From Geothrix paludis (lineage in GTDB: Bacteria > Acidobacteriota > Holophagae > Holophagales > Holophagaceae): 64,000 nucleotides of DNA. Below, piece by piece: positions 41,654-50,246 of this stretch. The notes below the pieces were generated by a model, which was given only the letters and a program-made list of their open reading frames with translations, searched no databases and was not told where the DNA came from. A program made the translations under genes and the position numbers. Each line of letters begins with the position of its first letter. Positions within the stretch are counted from its first letter, which is position 1. The DNA lies in contig NZ_JAKZLC010000003.1 of the NCBI RefSeq assembly GCF_022808815.1, positions 124,001 through 188,000 of the forward strand, read 5' to 3'.

Positions 41654-43141
41654 TCAGCGAGGTCCCTGGGGGTTCACCGCCGCCACGGGCGGCCGGAGGT
41701 TCATCCCGTGGGGCAGGCGGACCGGCATCTCTGCCAGCTCCCAGGCGGTGATGGCCATGGCCTGGGCGCCCTGCACGAGCTGGTCCGGGATCAGGTGGTC
41801 CGGGAAGTCCATCTGGCTGTGGTGGGTGCCCAGGAAGTAGTCCGCCGGATCCTGGATGGCGGCGAAGGCGGGCACGCCGGCTCGGTCGAAGGGGGCGTGG
41901 TCCGTGCTGCCCATGACGCGCAGTGAAAGGTCCTTCACGCCCAGGTCGTTGAGGGGCGCGATGGCCTGGGCCATGCGGCCACGGCAGTCCTCCCGGCCCT
42001 GCAGGGTGAAGCCCTTCACCATGCCCGTGCCCATGTCGTGGATCAGCACCGCCTGGATGGCGTCCAGCTCGGCCCGGTGGGCCTCCACGTAGGCGCGGGA
42101 GCCCAGCAGGCCCTGCTCCTCGCCACTGAAGAGCACGAAGCGGATTGTGCGCTTCGGCTTCAGGCCCGTGGCCTGGAAGGCGCGCAGGGCCTCCAAGACG
42201 ATGGCGCTGCCCGTGGCGTTGTCCGTGGCGCCGGTGCCCAGGTCCCAGCTGTCCAGGTGGGCGCCGAGGATGACCACCTCGTCGGGCTTTTCGGTCCCCT
42301 TGAGCTCGCCCACCACGTTGAAGGCCTGCACGGGGGCCTTGGAGAAGGCACCGCCGAGGCTCAGCTCCAGTTTCACGGGCTCCTTCCGGGCCAGGAGGCG
42401 CAGCAGCATCTTGTAGGGTTCCTGGGGGACGTAGGCCGCGGGAAGGCCCGCCTTCTTCGGGTCGTGGCCCGCGCCGCCGGCGGCGAAGCCCAGGCCGTTC
42501 TTCCGGGCGGACATGGTCAGGGCGGCCAGGGCACCTTCGTCCTTGAGGAGTTGGTTCATGGCGGCCTGCTCGGCCTGGTAGGTGGCGAAGTCCGCCCCCC
42601 GGCGCGCCAGCGGAGGGCGCTTGTCATCGGGGTTGGTGCGCAGGAGGATCTTCCCCTTGAGCTGGCCCTTGAAGGGCTGGAGCTCCTCGAGGTTTCGGGC
42701 ATCTACCAGGATCAGCTCGCCACGGACCGGGCCCCCGGTGGCCGGCGTCCAGGCCTGCTGGTCCACCCGAAACCGGATGCCATTGTGCGTGAGCAGGCGG
42801 GCGCTGTCTGTGCCCCGGGTCCAGGCCAGGCCGAAGTCGTAGGCCTCCTCGTGGACGTTCGCCGCGCCGAACCGCGTCAGCTCGCCCATGGCCCAGGCCT
42901 GGGCCCGGCGAAGCTGCTCCGAGCCCGTGAGGCGGGGGCCGATGGTGTCGCAGAGCTGCTCCACCCGCGCCACCACCTCCGCATGGTCATGGATCTCCCG
43001 GAGCAGGCGGCCGGCCGGCGTGGCGGGATACTCCTTCAGGACCGGCACCGGGGAGGGGGCCGGCGCAGTCGGAAAGGGGGCCTGGGCCCGGAGGAGGGCG
43101 GCCAGGGCCAGCCAGGGCAGGGCGGAGGGGAACCGCGTCAT
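41654..43141 (-). CDS. Secreted M28-family zinc aminopeptidase
   Basis: The protein has 495 residues with a signal peptide (LALAALLRAQ). It has a PA-like insert (about 120-260) and the M28 domain with co-catalytic metal ligands: GAHLDSWDLGTG (His, Asp), SGEEQGLLGS (Glu-Glu), STDHAPFDRA (Asp), and GTHHSQMDFP (His). It probably cleaves N-terminal residues from peptides outside the cell or in the periplasm. It is divergent from the ars island. Confidence 0.88.
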   Translation of the reverse strand: MTRFPSALPWLALAALLRAQAPFPTAPAPSPVPVLKEYPATPAGRLLREIHDHAEVVARVEQLCDTIGPRLTGSEQLRRAQAWAMGELTRFGAANVHEEAYDFGLAWTRGTDSARLLTHNGIRFRVDQQAWTPATGGPVRGELILVDARNLEELQPFKGQLKGKILLRTNPDDKRPPLARRGADFATYQAEQAAMNQLLKDEGALAALTMSARKNGLGFAAGGAGHDPKKAGLPAAYVPQEPYKMLLRLLARKEPVKLELSLGGAFSKAPVQAFNVVGELKGTEKPDEVVILGAHLDSWDLGTGATDNATGSAIVLEALRAFQATGLKPKRTIRFVLFSGEEQGLLGSRAYVEAHRAELDAIQAVLIHDMGTGMVKGFTLQGREDCRGRMAQAIAPLNDLGVKDLSLRVMGSTDHAPFDRAGVPAFAAIQDPADYFLGTHHSQMDFPDHLIPDQLVQGAQAMAITAWELAEMPVRLPHGMNLRPPVAAVNPQGPR

Positions 43142-43190
43142 GGGACCTCCAGGAGGGATGAGGCCTCTAGAAAACATCAAAAAACGAGGT

Positions 43191-43244
43191 ATGACAAGAC
43201 TCGGGTTTGAGCGTATGCTGACGATGTTTCGGGAAATAGCGAAA
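43191..43244 (+). promoter_or_regulatory. ars promoter 1 and ArsR operator
   Basis: Candidate -35 ATGACA (43191-43196), 17-base spacer, -10 TATGCT (43214-43219). The inverted repeat TTTCG-N8-CGAAA (43227-43244) follows immediately and reaches the first base of the arsR start codon. The same repeat with the same spacing occurs upstream of the second arsR. Confidence 0.65.
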
Positions 43245-43633
43245 TGACCTTTGAACCCCTCCGTCCCCTCGTGGACACCCTCAAAGTCCTGGCCCACCCC
43301 GTGCGCCTGCGCATCCTCGCACTCCTGCACGGGGGCGAGCTGTGCGTCTGCGAGGTGGCCGAGGTGCTGGGCCTGGCGCCCTCCACCGTCTCCGAGCACC
43401 TGACCGGCCTGCGCCGCACGGGGCTGGTGCGCGAGTGGAAGGTGGGCCGCTGGGTCCACGTGGCCCTGGCCGACGAGGCCGCCACCCGGCCCCTGCTGGA
43501 GGCCCTCTGGCCCCTCATGGCCGGCGCCGAGGCCGAGCTTTCCCGGGACCGGGCCCAGGCCCGCGCCCTCCGCTGCGATCCCTGCGACCCCGTCGCCTGT
43601 CCCCCTTCCCGCACCCTCCAGGAGCACGCATGA
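43244..43633 (+). CDS. arsR: ArsR-family metalloregulator (ArsR1)
   Basis: The protein has 129 residues. It has a winged helix (VLAHPVRLRILALLHGGELCVCEVAEVLGLAPSTVSEHL region) with the classic As(III) box ELCVCEV (C34, C36), and extra cysteines in the C-terminal CDPCDPVACP. As(III) binding should release DNA. It heads the island and overlaps the next gene by four bases (ATGA). Confidence 0.93.
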   Translation: MTFEPLRPLVDTLKVLAHPVRLRILALLHGGELCVCEVAEVLGLAPSTVSEHLTGLRRTGLVREWKVGRWVHVALADEAATRPLLEALWPLMAGAEAELSRDRAQARALRCDPCDPVACPPSRTLQEHA

Positions 43634-43968
43634 CCACCCAGGCCCAGACTGAGACCTCGACCGACTCCGGCCTCAGCGAGACCACCCTCAACCTCATCGC
43701 CCTGGGCGCCGCCATCGGCTCCAACGCCGAGCGCGCCTTCCGCGCCCACCAGAGCCGCCTGGAAGAGTTGGGCGTCTCCAAGGACGACATGATCGAGGCC
43801 GTGAACATGGCCCTGCGCGTGAAGGGCGATCCCCACTCGCGGATCATGGCCCTGGCCCAGACGACGCTGGTGGGCGAGAGCGCCGGCGGCTGCTGCGGCG
43901 GCGCCTGCGCCTGCGAAGAGGCCGGCGGCCAGAAGGGCGACTGCGGCGACGACTGCGACTGCGGCTAG
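43630..43968 (+). CDS. CMD/AhpD-like small protein with Cys-rich tail
   Basis: The protein has 112 residues. Residues about 15-80 are homologous to the CMD domain in the next gene (IGAA(I/V), LGV(S)(R/K)(E/D)DM). The AhpD-type CxxCxxxH is degenerate: A33 and A36 replace both cysteines while H40 is kept. The C-terminus holds seven cysteines (88, 89, 93, 95, 105, 109, 111; GGCCGGACAC ... DCGDDCDCG), suggesting metal or As(III) binding. It probably buffers or hands on As(III). It is not a standard ars gene. Confidence 0.7.
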   Translation: MTTQAQTETSTDSGLSETTLNLIALGAAIGSNAERAFRAHQSRLEELGVSKDDMIEAVNMALRVKGDPHSRIMALAQTTLVGESAGGCCGGACACEEAGGQKGDCGDDCDCG

Positions 43969-44095
43969 GAGCGCCCATGTCTCCGGATCGCCTGTCCCCC
44001 CAGAGCGCGGCCTTCCCGGCCCGCGACGGGGCGGGCCGGAGTCCGGAATCGAAATGGGTGACATCCGCGCCAGAGCCCACACCAGGAGAGGTCCC

Positions 44096-44719
44096 ATGAT
44101 CCGCGTCCAGGTGTTCGATCCTCCCATGTGCTGTTCCACCGGCGTCTGCGGCCCTTCCGTGGACCCCAGGCTCGTGCGCTTCTCCGCGGACCTGGACTGG
44201 GTGAAGACACAGGGCGTGGCCGTGGAGCGGTACAACCTCGCGCAGCAGCCCCTCGCGTTCGCCCAGGATCCCGAGGTCAAGGCGGCCCTCCAGGGCGAAG
44301 GCGAGAAGGCCCTGCCGCTGATCAAGGTGGAGGGCCAGGTCCAGAGCCGCGGACGCTACCCCTCGCGGGAGGAGCTCGCCGCATGGCTGGGGCTGGGCGC
44401 TCCGGAACCCTCCCGCTTCACGGAGGCGGTCCAGGAGCTCGTCGCCATCGGCGCCGCCGTGGCCGCGAACTGCGAGAGCTGCTTCAAGTTCCACTACGAC
44501 AAGGCCCGGCGCCTCGGCGTCTCGCGGGAGGACATGCTCCGGGCCGTCCAGACAGCCCAGAGCGTCAAGCAGGTCCCCGCCAAGTCCGTGCTGAGCCTGG
44601 CGGAGCGCTACCTGGCCCAGCCATCTCGCAGCCGGATCGAGGCCTCGGACCTCGGGCCCGGGCTCGGGGCTTCCTCGCTGGAAGACGGCGCCGGCCAGAC
44701 CCCCGGTTCCTGCGGTTGA
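44096..44719 (+). CDS. arsD: ArsD arsenic chaperone fused to a CMD/AhpD-like domain
   Basis: The protein has 207 residues. Residues 1-100 are ArsD: C12-C13 and C18 in PMCCSTGVCG, with NLAQQPLAFAQDPEV and GRYPSREELAAWLG as in E. coli. In place of the usual short Cys-pair tail there is a CMD domain (about 107-175) with an intact C126-E-S-C129-F-K-F-H133 redox motif. It hands As(III) to ArsA. The fused domain could reduce ArsD's own or a substrate's cysteines. ATG at 44096 is preceded by GGAGAGG. Confidence 0.85.
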   Translation: MIRVQVFDPPMCCSTGVCGPSVDPRLVRFSADLDWVKTQGVAVERYNLAQQPLAFAQDPEVKAALQGEGEKALPLIKVEGQVQSRGRYPSREELAAWLGLGAPEPSRFTEAVQELVAIGAAVAANCESCFKFHYDKARRLGVSREDMLRAVQTAQSVKQVPAKSVLSLAERYLAQPSRSRIEASDLGPGLGASSLEDGAGQTPGSCG

Positions 44720-44729
44720 AGCGCATCTT

Positions 44730-46478
44730 ATGGCTCTCCTCGTCCCCCATCCCACGCAACTCCTGTTCTTCACGGGAAAGGGGGGCGTCGGCAAGACCTC
44801 CGCGGCCTGCAGCACGGCCATCGCGCTGGCGGACGCGGGGAAGCGGGTCCTGCTCGTCAGCACGGATCCGGCCTCCAACCTGGATGAGGTGTTGGGCACG
44901 GAGCTGTCTGGCGAGCCTCAGTCCGTTTCCGGGGTGCCGGGCCTCCGGGCCCTGAACATCGATCCGGAGGAGACGGCCCGTGCCTACCGGGAGGGCATCA
45001 TCGCACCCGTCCGGGGCCTGCTCCCCGAGGCGGTCGTCGCCAGCATGGAGGAGCAGCTCTCGGGGGCCTGCACCACGGAGATCGCGGCCTTCGATGTGTT
45101 CTCCCGGCTGCTGGGCGATCCGGCCCGGACGGCGGACTTCGACCACATCCTCTTCGACACGGCGCCCACGGGCCACACCCTGCGGCTGCTGGAGCTTCCC
45201 GCGGCCTGGTCCACCTTCATCGAGACCAACGTCGGCGGGAACTCGTGCCTCGGGCCGCTGTCGGGGCTCTCGGCCCAGCGGGGGCTCTACGAGGCCGCCC
45301 AGGCCGCGCTCCGGGACACCGGCCGCACCACCCTCGTGCTGGTGGCCCGGCCCGATGACGCATCCCTGCGGGAAGCGGAGCGCACCCGGATCGAGCTGGC
45401 CCACCTGGGCCTCCGGCAGGTCCACCTGATCCTCAACGGCCTCTTCCGGGCGATGGGTTCTTCGGATCTCATCGCCGCGGAGTTGCAGGCCCGGGAAGCC
45501 CAGGCCCTGGATCACCTCCCCGAGGGGCTCCGGGAGCTGCCCCGCACGACCGTCCCCCTGCTGCCCTACGGCCTCGTCGGCCTGGGGGCCCTGCGGAGCA
45601 TGGGCGGCGAGAAAGGTTCGCCGCGTATCGAAGCGGCCGGCGAGGCGGTCGACCCGTCCCGGTTCGACACGCTGGAAGCCCTGGCGGATCGCCTGGTGGC
45701 TCAGGGCAAGGGCGTGGTGATGACCATGGGCAAGGGCGGCGTGGGGAAGACCACCCTGGCGGCCCGCCTGGCCCTGCGGCTGGCCGGCGCAGGCTTCCCG
45801 GTCACGCTCACCACCACGGACCCGGCGGCCCATGTGGAGGCGGCCGCCCCCGTGCGGCCGCCCACGCTGCGCGTGACCCGCATCGATCCCGAGCGGGTGA
45901 CGGAACGGTACCGGGCGGAGGTCCTGGCCGCGGCGGCGCCGGACCTGGACGCCCCGGGGCGCGCGCTCCTGGAGGAGGATCTGCGCTCGCCCTGCACGGA
46001 GGAGATCGCCGTCTTCCGGGCCTTCGCGGAGACCGTGGCCCAGGGCCGGGAGGGCTTCGTCATCATCGACACCGCCCCCACAGGACACACCCTGCTCCTG
46101 CTGGACGCGGCGGAGGCCTACCACCGGGAGGTGCTGCGCCAGTCCAGCGATGCGCCGGAAGCCGTGAGACAGCTCCTGCCGCGCCTTCGCGATGCGGCCT
46201 TCACGCGCATCCTGCTCGTCACCCTTCCCGAGGCCACGCCCATCCACGAGGCCATGCAGCTGGAAGGGGACCTCGCCCGCGCCGGGATCCGTCCCTTCGC
46301 CTGGGTGGTGAACCAGAGCCTCACGCCCCTGGCGGTCACGGATCCCGTCCTGAAAGCGCGCCGGGCCCAGGAGGCCCGCTTCCTGAACGAGCTCCTCCGC
46401 CACACCTCCTCCATCGTGCTCGAGCCCCTCGCCTGCGTTCCGGCAGACCCCGTTCTTTCCCCTGGAGTCCACCCATGA
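44730..46478 (+). CDS. arsA: Arsenite-transporting ATPase ArsA
   Basis: The protein has 582 residues in two homologous halves, like E. coli ArsA (583). P-loops are GKGGVGKTS (A1) and GKGGVGKTT (A2). Metal-site cysteines are kept: [22 protein letters not shown] and [10 protein letters not shown] (equivalents of C113, C172 and C422). [12 protein letters not shown] signals occur in both halves. It energises As(III) efflux; here its partner is probably the Acr3 permease. Overlaps acr3 by four bases. Confidence 0.94.
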   Translation: MALLVPHPTQLLFFTGKGGVGKTSAACSTAIALADAGKRVLLVSTDPASNLDEVLGTELSGEPQSVSGVPGLRALNIDPEETARAYREGIIAPVRGLLPEAVVASMEEQLSGACTTEIAAFDVFSRLLGDPARTADFDHILFDTAPTGHTLRLLELPAAWSTFIETNVGGNSCLGPLSGLSAQRGLYEAAQAALRDTGRTTLVLVARPDDASLREAERTRIELAHLGLRQVHLILNGLFRAMGSSDLIAAELQAREAQALDHLPEGLRELPRTTVPLLPYGLVGLGALRSMGGEKGSPRIEAAGEAVDPSRFDTLEALADRLVAQGKGVVMTMGKGGVGKTTLAARLALRLAGAGFPVTLTTTDPAAHVEAAAPVRPPTLRVTRIDPERVTERYRAEVLAAAAPDLDAPGRALLEEDLRSPCTEEIAVFRAFAETVAQGREGFVIIDTAPTGHTLLLLDAAEAYHREVLRQSSDAPEAVRQLLPRLRDAAFTRILLVTLPEATPIHEAMQLEGDLARAGIRPFAWVVNQSLTPLAVTDPVLKARRAQEARFLNELLRHTSSIVLEPLACVPADPVLSPGVHP

Positions 46479-47578
46479 CAGCGCCCATGACCGCGCCCAA
46501 GCGCCTCGCCTTCCTGGACCGCTTCCTCACCCTGTGGATCTTCCTCGCCATGGGGCTGGGCATCCTGCTGGGCTACGCCGTCCCGGGCTTCAACCGGGCG
46601 GTGAACAGCCTCAACGTGGGGACCACCAGCCTGCCCATCGCCGCGGGACTCATCCTGATGATGTACCCCGTGCTGGCGAAGGTGCACTTCGAGGAGATGG
46701 GGAAGGTGTTCCTGAACCGGAAGGTCCTGACCTTCTCCCTGATCCAGAACTGGGTGGCGGGGCCGGTGGTCATGTTCCTCCTGGCGGTGCTCTTCCTCCG
46801 CGACAAGCCCGAATACATGGCGGGCCTCATCCTCGTGGGGCTCGCGCGGTGCATTGCCATGGTCATCGTCTGGAACGACCTGGCCTGCGGGAACCGCGAG
46901 TACTGCGCGGGGCTCGTGGCCTTCAACGCCGTCTTCCAGATGCTGCTCTACTCCGTCTACGCGTGGTTCTTCCTCACGGTGGCCCCGGGCTGGCTGGGCC
47001 TGCACGGGGTGGCCATCCATATCACCATGGGCGAGATCGCCAAGACGGTCCTCATCTACCTGGGCATCCCGTTCGCGGCGGGGCTCATCACCCGCCTGGT
47101 CCTGGTCCGGATGAAGGGCCACGAGTGGTACGACCACCGCTTCGTGCCGGCCATCAGCCCCATCACCCTGGTATCGCTGCTGTTCACCATCGTGGTGATG
47201 TTCAGCCTGAAGGGCGACAGCATCGTCCGGGTCCCCTTCGATGTCGCGCGGGTGGCCCTGCCCCTGCTGCTCTACTTCCTCATCATGTTCTTCGTCTCGT
47301 TCTGGATCAGCCACCGGCTTGGCGCCCCCTACGGCCACACGGCCACGCTCTCCTTCACGGCCGCCTCCAACGACTTCGAGCTGGCCATCGCCGTGGCCGT
47401 CGGCACCTTCGGCATCGCCCACGGGGCGGCTTTCGCGGCCGTCATCGGGCCGCTTGTGGAGGTTCCCGTGCTCATCGGCCTGGTCAACGTGGCCCTCTGG
47501 CTGCGGCGGAAGTGGTACGCCGCCGGCGCGGAGGAAGTCGCAGCCACCGGATCCGCGGCGGATTCTCACGGGAGGTGA
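46475..47578 (+). CDS. acr3: Acr3-family arsenite efflux permease
   Basis: The protein has 367 residues with ten membrane helices. It has the Acr3 core [17 protein letters not shown] with the essential Cys in the fourth helix, and [19 protein letters not shown] in the late region. It exports As(III). Acr3 is unusual as the direct partner of ArsA, where ArsB is classic, though Acr3-ArsA pairs are known. Confidence 0.94.
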   Translation: MTAPMTAPKRLAFLDRFLTLWIFLAMGLGILLGYAVPGFNRAVNSLNVGTTSLPIAAGLILMMYPVLAKVHFEEMGKVFLNRKVLTFSLIQNWVAGPVVMFLLAVLFLRDKPEYMAGLILVGLARCIAMVIVWNDLACGNREYCAGLVAFNAVFQMLLYSVYAWFFLTVAPGWLGLHGVAIHITMGEIAKTVLIYLGIPFAAGLITRLVLVRMKGHEWYDHRFVPAISPITLVSLLFTIVVMFSLKGDSIVRVPFDVARVALPLLLYFLIMFFVSFWISHRLGAPYGHTATLSFTAASNDFELAIAVAVGTFGIAHGAAFAAVIGPLVEVPVLIGLVNVALWLRRKWYAAGAEEVAATGSAADSHGR

Positions 47579-47581
47579 ACC

Positions 47582-47995
47582 ATGGACATCTTCGAGGGCA
47601 GGGGCATGGTGATCGCGGGGCTGCGCTTCCTGGCGCCGAAGGACGCGCTGGCCGCGCTGAACGAAGGCGCGATCCTGGTGGACCTTCGCCTCGACGAGCT
47701 GGCGGAGATGAAGGCCTTCCAGGTGGCCGAGACCATCCGCATCCCCCATGAGGAGCTGGCCGGCCTGCTGTCCGAGCTGCCCACGGACCGGCCCCTGCTG
47801 CTGGCCGACAGCGCCGGCGTCTACACCAAGGAGGCCGCGCACCTGCTGCTGGACCACGGCTTCACCGAGGTGGCCTGTCTCAACGGCGGCATGCTCCTCT
47901 GGGACCAGGAGGGCTGGCCCGTGACGACCGACGCCGCCGCGCTCCTCCACGGCCAGTGCCCCTGCGTGCTGCGCCCCCGGAAAGGCCACCGATGA
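47582..47995 (+). CDS. Rhodanese-like protein without catalytic cysteine
   Basis: The protein has 137 residues. The rhodanese fold is clear: ILVDLRLDELAEMKAF, RIPHEELAGLL and ACLNGGMLLWDQEGWPV. The active-site loop ADSAGVYT (75-82) has Asp at the position of the catalytic Cys. A new CxC (C126, C128 in GQCPCVL) sits at the C-terminus. It should not be a normal sulfurtransferase. A metal-sensing or binding role in the operon is possible. ATG at 47582 follows a GGAGG site. Confidence 0.78.
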   Translation: MDIFEGRGMVIAGLRFLAPKDALAALNEGAILVDLRLDELAEMKAFQVAETIRIPHEELAGLLSELPTDRPLLLADSAGVYTKEAAHLLLDHGFTEVACLNGGMLLWDQEGWPVTTDAAALLHGQCPCVLRPRKGHR

Positions 47996-48474
47996 TCCGC
48001 CCCGTCCTGCCCACGGATGCCCCGGCCCTGGCCGAGATCTACAACCCCTACATCCGGGACACCATCATCACCTTCGAGGAGCAGCCCGTGACCGCCGAGG
48101 AGATGGGCGCCCGCATCGCCAAGGTGACGGCCACCTACCCCTGGCTTGTGTGGGAGGAGGACGGCCGCGTGCTCGGCTACGCCTACGCCTCCACCTGGCG
48201 GACCCGGCACGCCTACCGCTTCGCCGCGGAGACCACCATCTACCTGGACCGCGGCCACCACGGGAAGGGTCGGGGCGCCGCGCTCTACCAGACGCTGCTG
48301 GACGAGCTCCGGAAGCGGGGCTTCCATTCCGCCCTGGGCTGCCTGAGCCTGCCCAACGAGCCCAGCGTGCGGCTCCACGAGAAGCTCGGCTTCAAGAAGG
48401 TGGGCCACATGACCGAGGCCGGCTGGAAGTTTGGCGCCTGGGTGGATGTGGGCTTCTGGGAACTGCTCCTGTGA
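47992..48474 (+). CDS. GNAT N-acetyltransferase, PAT/ArsN-like
   Basis: The protein has 160 residues. It resembles phosphinothricin acetyltransferase: [54 protein letters not shown] and [18 protein letters not shown]. In ars operons such proteins are ArsN1 enzymes that acetylate the antibiotic arsinothricin; the location supports that role, but phosphinothricin-type activity cannot be excluded. It overlaps the rhodanese gene by four bases. Confidence 0.78.
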   Translation: MIRPVLPTDAPALAEIYNPYIRDTIITFEEQPVTAEEMGARIAKVTATYPWLVWEEDGRVLGYAYASTWRTRHAYRFAAETTIYLDRGHHGKGRGAALYQTLLDELRKRGFHSALGCLSLPNEPSVRLHEKLGFKKVGHMTEAGWKFGAWVDVGFWELLL

Positions 48475-48484
48475 CGGAGACCGC

Positions 48485-48904
48485 ATGACCTCGATCCTCT
48501 TCCTCTGCGTGGCCAACAGCGCCCGGTCCCAGCTGGGCGAAGGCCTGGCGCGCCAGCTGTTCCCGGGCTTCCGTGTCCAGAGCGCCGGCAGCTGGCCCAG
48601 CCGCGTGAACCCATACGCCATCGAGGTCCTGGCGGAGCGGGGCATCGACGCCTCGGCCCACACCTCGAAGCCCGTGTCGGACATCGACCCGGCTTCCGTG
48701 GACCTGGTCATCACCCTCTGCGCTGAGGAGGTGTGTCCCGCCTTCCTGGGCAAGGCCGAGCGCCTGCACTGGCCCATCCCCGATCCCGCCAGCGACGATC
48801 CTTCGCTCACGCCCGAGGACCTGCGTGCCCGCTTCCGCGCCGCCCGGGACGAGATCGCCCGACGGCTGGAAGCCTTGGGGCGCGAGCAGGGTTGGGTTTC
48901 ATGA
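48485..48904 (+). CDS. arsC: Arsenate reductase ArsC, low-molecular-weight phosphatase type
   Basis: The protein has 139 residues. The P-loop is C8-V-A-N-S-A-R14, followed by the shuttle cysteines C79 and C84 ([10 protein letters not shown]) and the acid in WPIPDP. It reduces As(V) to As(III) using thioredoxin. A mini-thioredoxin gene is nearby in the island. The start is ATG at 48485, ten bases after the acetyltransferase stop. Confidence 0.93.
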   Translation: MTSILFLCVANSARSQLGEGLARQLFPGFRVQSAGSWPSRVNPYAIEVLAERGIDASAHTSKPVSDIDPASVDLVITLCAEEVCPAFLGKAERLHWPIPDPASDDPSLTPEDLRARFRAARDEIARRLEALGREQGWVS

Positions 48905-48975
48905 ATTTCGAAAAAAATCGAAATTAGGCCTTGCGCCCTATTTCGATAAATCTAGAATTAAGTCAGGAGGAGACC
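48904..48975 (+). promoter_or_regulatory. ars promoter 2 and ArsR operators
   Basis: AATTTCGA-N6-TCGAAATT (48904-48925) contains TTTCG-N8-CGAAA, identical in spacing to the site ahead of arsR1. A candidate promoter follows: -35 TTGCGC (48931-48936), 16-base spacer, -10 TAGAAT (48953-48958). A degenerate second site (TTTCG-N8-AGAAT) overlaps the -10. AGGAGGA precedes the start. Confidence 0.65.
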
Positions 48976-49311
48976 ATGACCGGGCGTGTGGAACAGGCGG
49001 CGGAGCGGCTGAAGGCCCTCGGGCATCCCCTCCGTCTGTCCATTCTGCGCCGCCTGGTGCAGGGCCCCGAGGCTGGGACACCCGCCGGGGAGCTGCAGAC
49101 GCGCCTGGACATCCCGGCCTCCACCCTCAGCCATCACCTGGCCACCCTCGCCGACGCCGGCCTGGTGCTGGTGGCCCGGGAAGGCACCACACTCCGCTAT
49201 CGCGCCGACTACGGCACCCTGCGGGCCCTGACTGAATACCTCTGGCAGGACTGCTGCGCCGGCGGCGCGGCGGACGACCCCCAACCTTCGCCCTGCTGCC
49301 GCAGGGACTGA
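48976..49311 (+). CDS. arsR: Second ArsR-family regulator (ArsR2)
   Basis: The protein has 111 residues. It has the winged helix (ALGHPLRLSILRRLVQGPEAGTP to LSHHLATLADAGLV) without the ELCVCEV box; cysteine pairs at the end (WQDCCAGG, SPCCRRD) probably form the As(III) site, as in other ArsR types. It likely controls the arsM-arsP part. Start chosen by AGGAGGA. Confidence 0.9.
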   Translation: MTGRVEQAAERLKALGHPLRLSILRRLVQGPEAGTPAGELQTRLDIPASTLSHHLATLADAGLVLVAREGTTLRYRADYGTLRALTEYLWQDCCAGGAADDPQPSPCCRRD

Positions 49312-49378
49312 CCTTCCACCGTCCTGGGATGTGGATGCCTCCGGTGTCCCAGGTGATCTCTATCCGAAAGGCGCCACC

Positions 49379-50239
49379 ATGAAACCCGAGACCCTCAAAT
49401 CCGCTGTCCGCGACCGCTATGCCGGCTTCGTGACGAAAAATCAAAGCTGCTGCGGGCCTTCCGCTTCCTGCTGCGCGCCGGGTGACGCCAGCCTGGACGT
49501 GGGCTACGACCCGAAAGACCTCGCCGCCGTGCCCGAAGGCGCCAACCTGGGCCTGGGCTGCGGCAACCCCGTGGCCCTGGCAGGCCTGAAGCCCGGCGAG
49601 ACCGTGCTGGATCTGGGCTCGGGCGCGGGCTTCGACGCCTTCCTCGCCGCCCAGCGCGTGGGACCCGAAGGCCGCGTCATCGGCGTGGACATGACACCCG
49701 AGATGATCGAACGCGCCACGTCCCTGGCCCGGAAGCACGGCTACGGGAACGTCGAGTTCCGCCGGGGCGACATCGAGGCCCTGCCCGTGGACGACGCCAG
49801 CGTGGACGTGATCCTCTCCAACTGCGTGGTGAACCTCGCCCCGGACAAGGCCAAGGTCTTCCGCGAGGCCTTCCGTGTGCTCAAGCCCGGCGGGCGCCTC
49901 CAGGTGTCCGACCTCGTGCTGGCCCGGCCCCTGCCCGAGGCGCTGCTTCAGGATCTGGACGTCTACGCGGCCTGCATCTCCGGCGCGATGTTGAAGGACG
50001 ACTACCTGGCCGCCATCCGCGCCGCGGGCTTCCAGGGCGTGACCGTGGCTTCCGAGCGGCGCTTCGGCCTGGCGGAACTCTCGCCGGAGCTGATGGAGCT
50101 GGCGAAGCAGCGCTATCCGGGCATGAGCCCGGAGGAGCTGGAACAGCTGGCCGGCTCGGTGCTGAGCGTCCAGGTGGAAGCCACCAAGGCGGCCACAGCG
50201 GTGGATCGCGCCTGCTGCGCGCCCGGCTGCTGCGGGTGA
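49379..50239 (+). CDS. arsM: Arsenite S-adenosylmethionine methyltransferase ArsM
   Basis: The protein has 286 residues. The SAM fold is VLDLGSGAGFDAFLAAQ, then GVDMTPEM and SNCVVNL. Arsenic-binding cysteines are seen in SCCGPSASCC, LGLGCGNP, SNCVVNLA and CISGAM. The tail ends with CCAPGCCG. It makes methylated arsenicals. The downstream arsP could export the trivalent products. Confidence 0.93.
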   Translation: MKPETLKSAVRDRYAGFVTKNQSCCGPSASCCAPGDASLDVGYDPKDLAAVPEGANLGLGCGNPVALAGLKPGETVLDLGSGAGFDAFLAAQRVGPEGRVIGVDMTPEMIERATSLARKHGYGNVEFRRGDIEALPVDDASVDVILSNCVVNLAPDKAKVFREAFRVLKPGGRLQVSDLVLARPLPEALLQDLDVYAACISGAMLKDDYLAAIRAAGFQGVTVASERRFGLAELSPELMELAKQRYPGMSPEELEQLAGSVLSVQVEATKAATAVDRACCAPGCCG

Positions 50240-50246
50240 GGATGCC

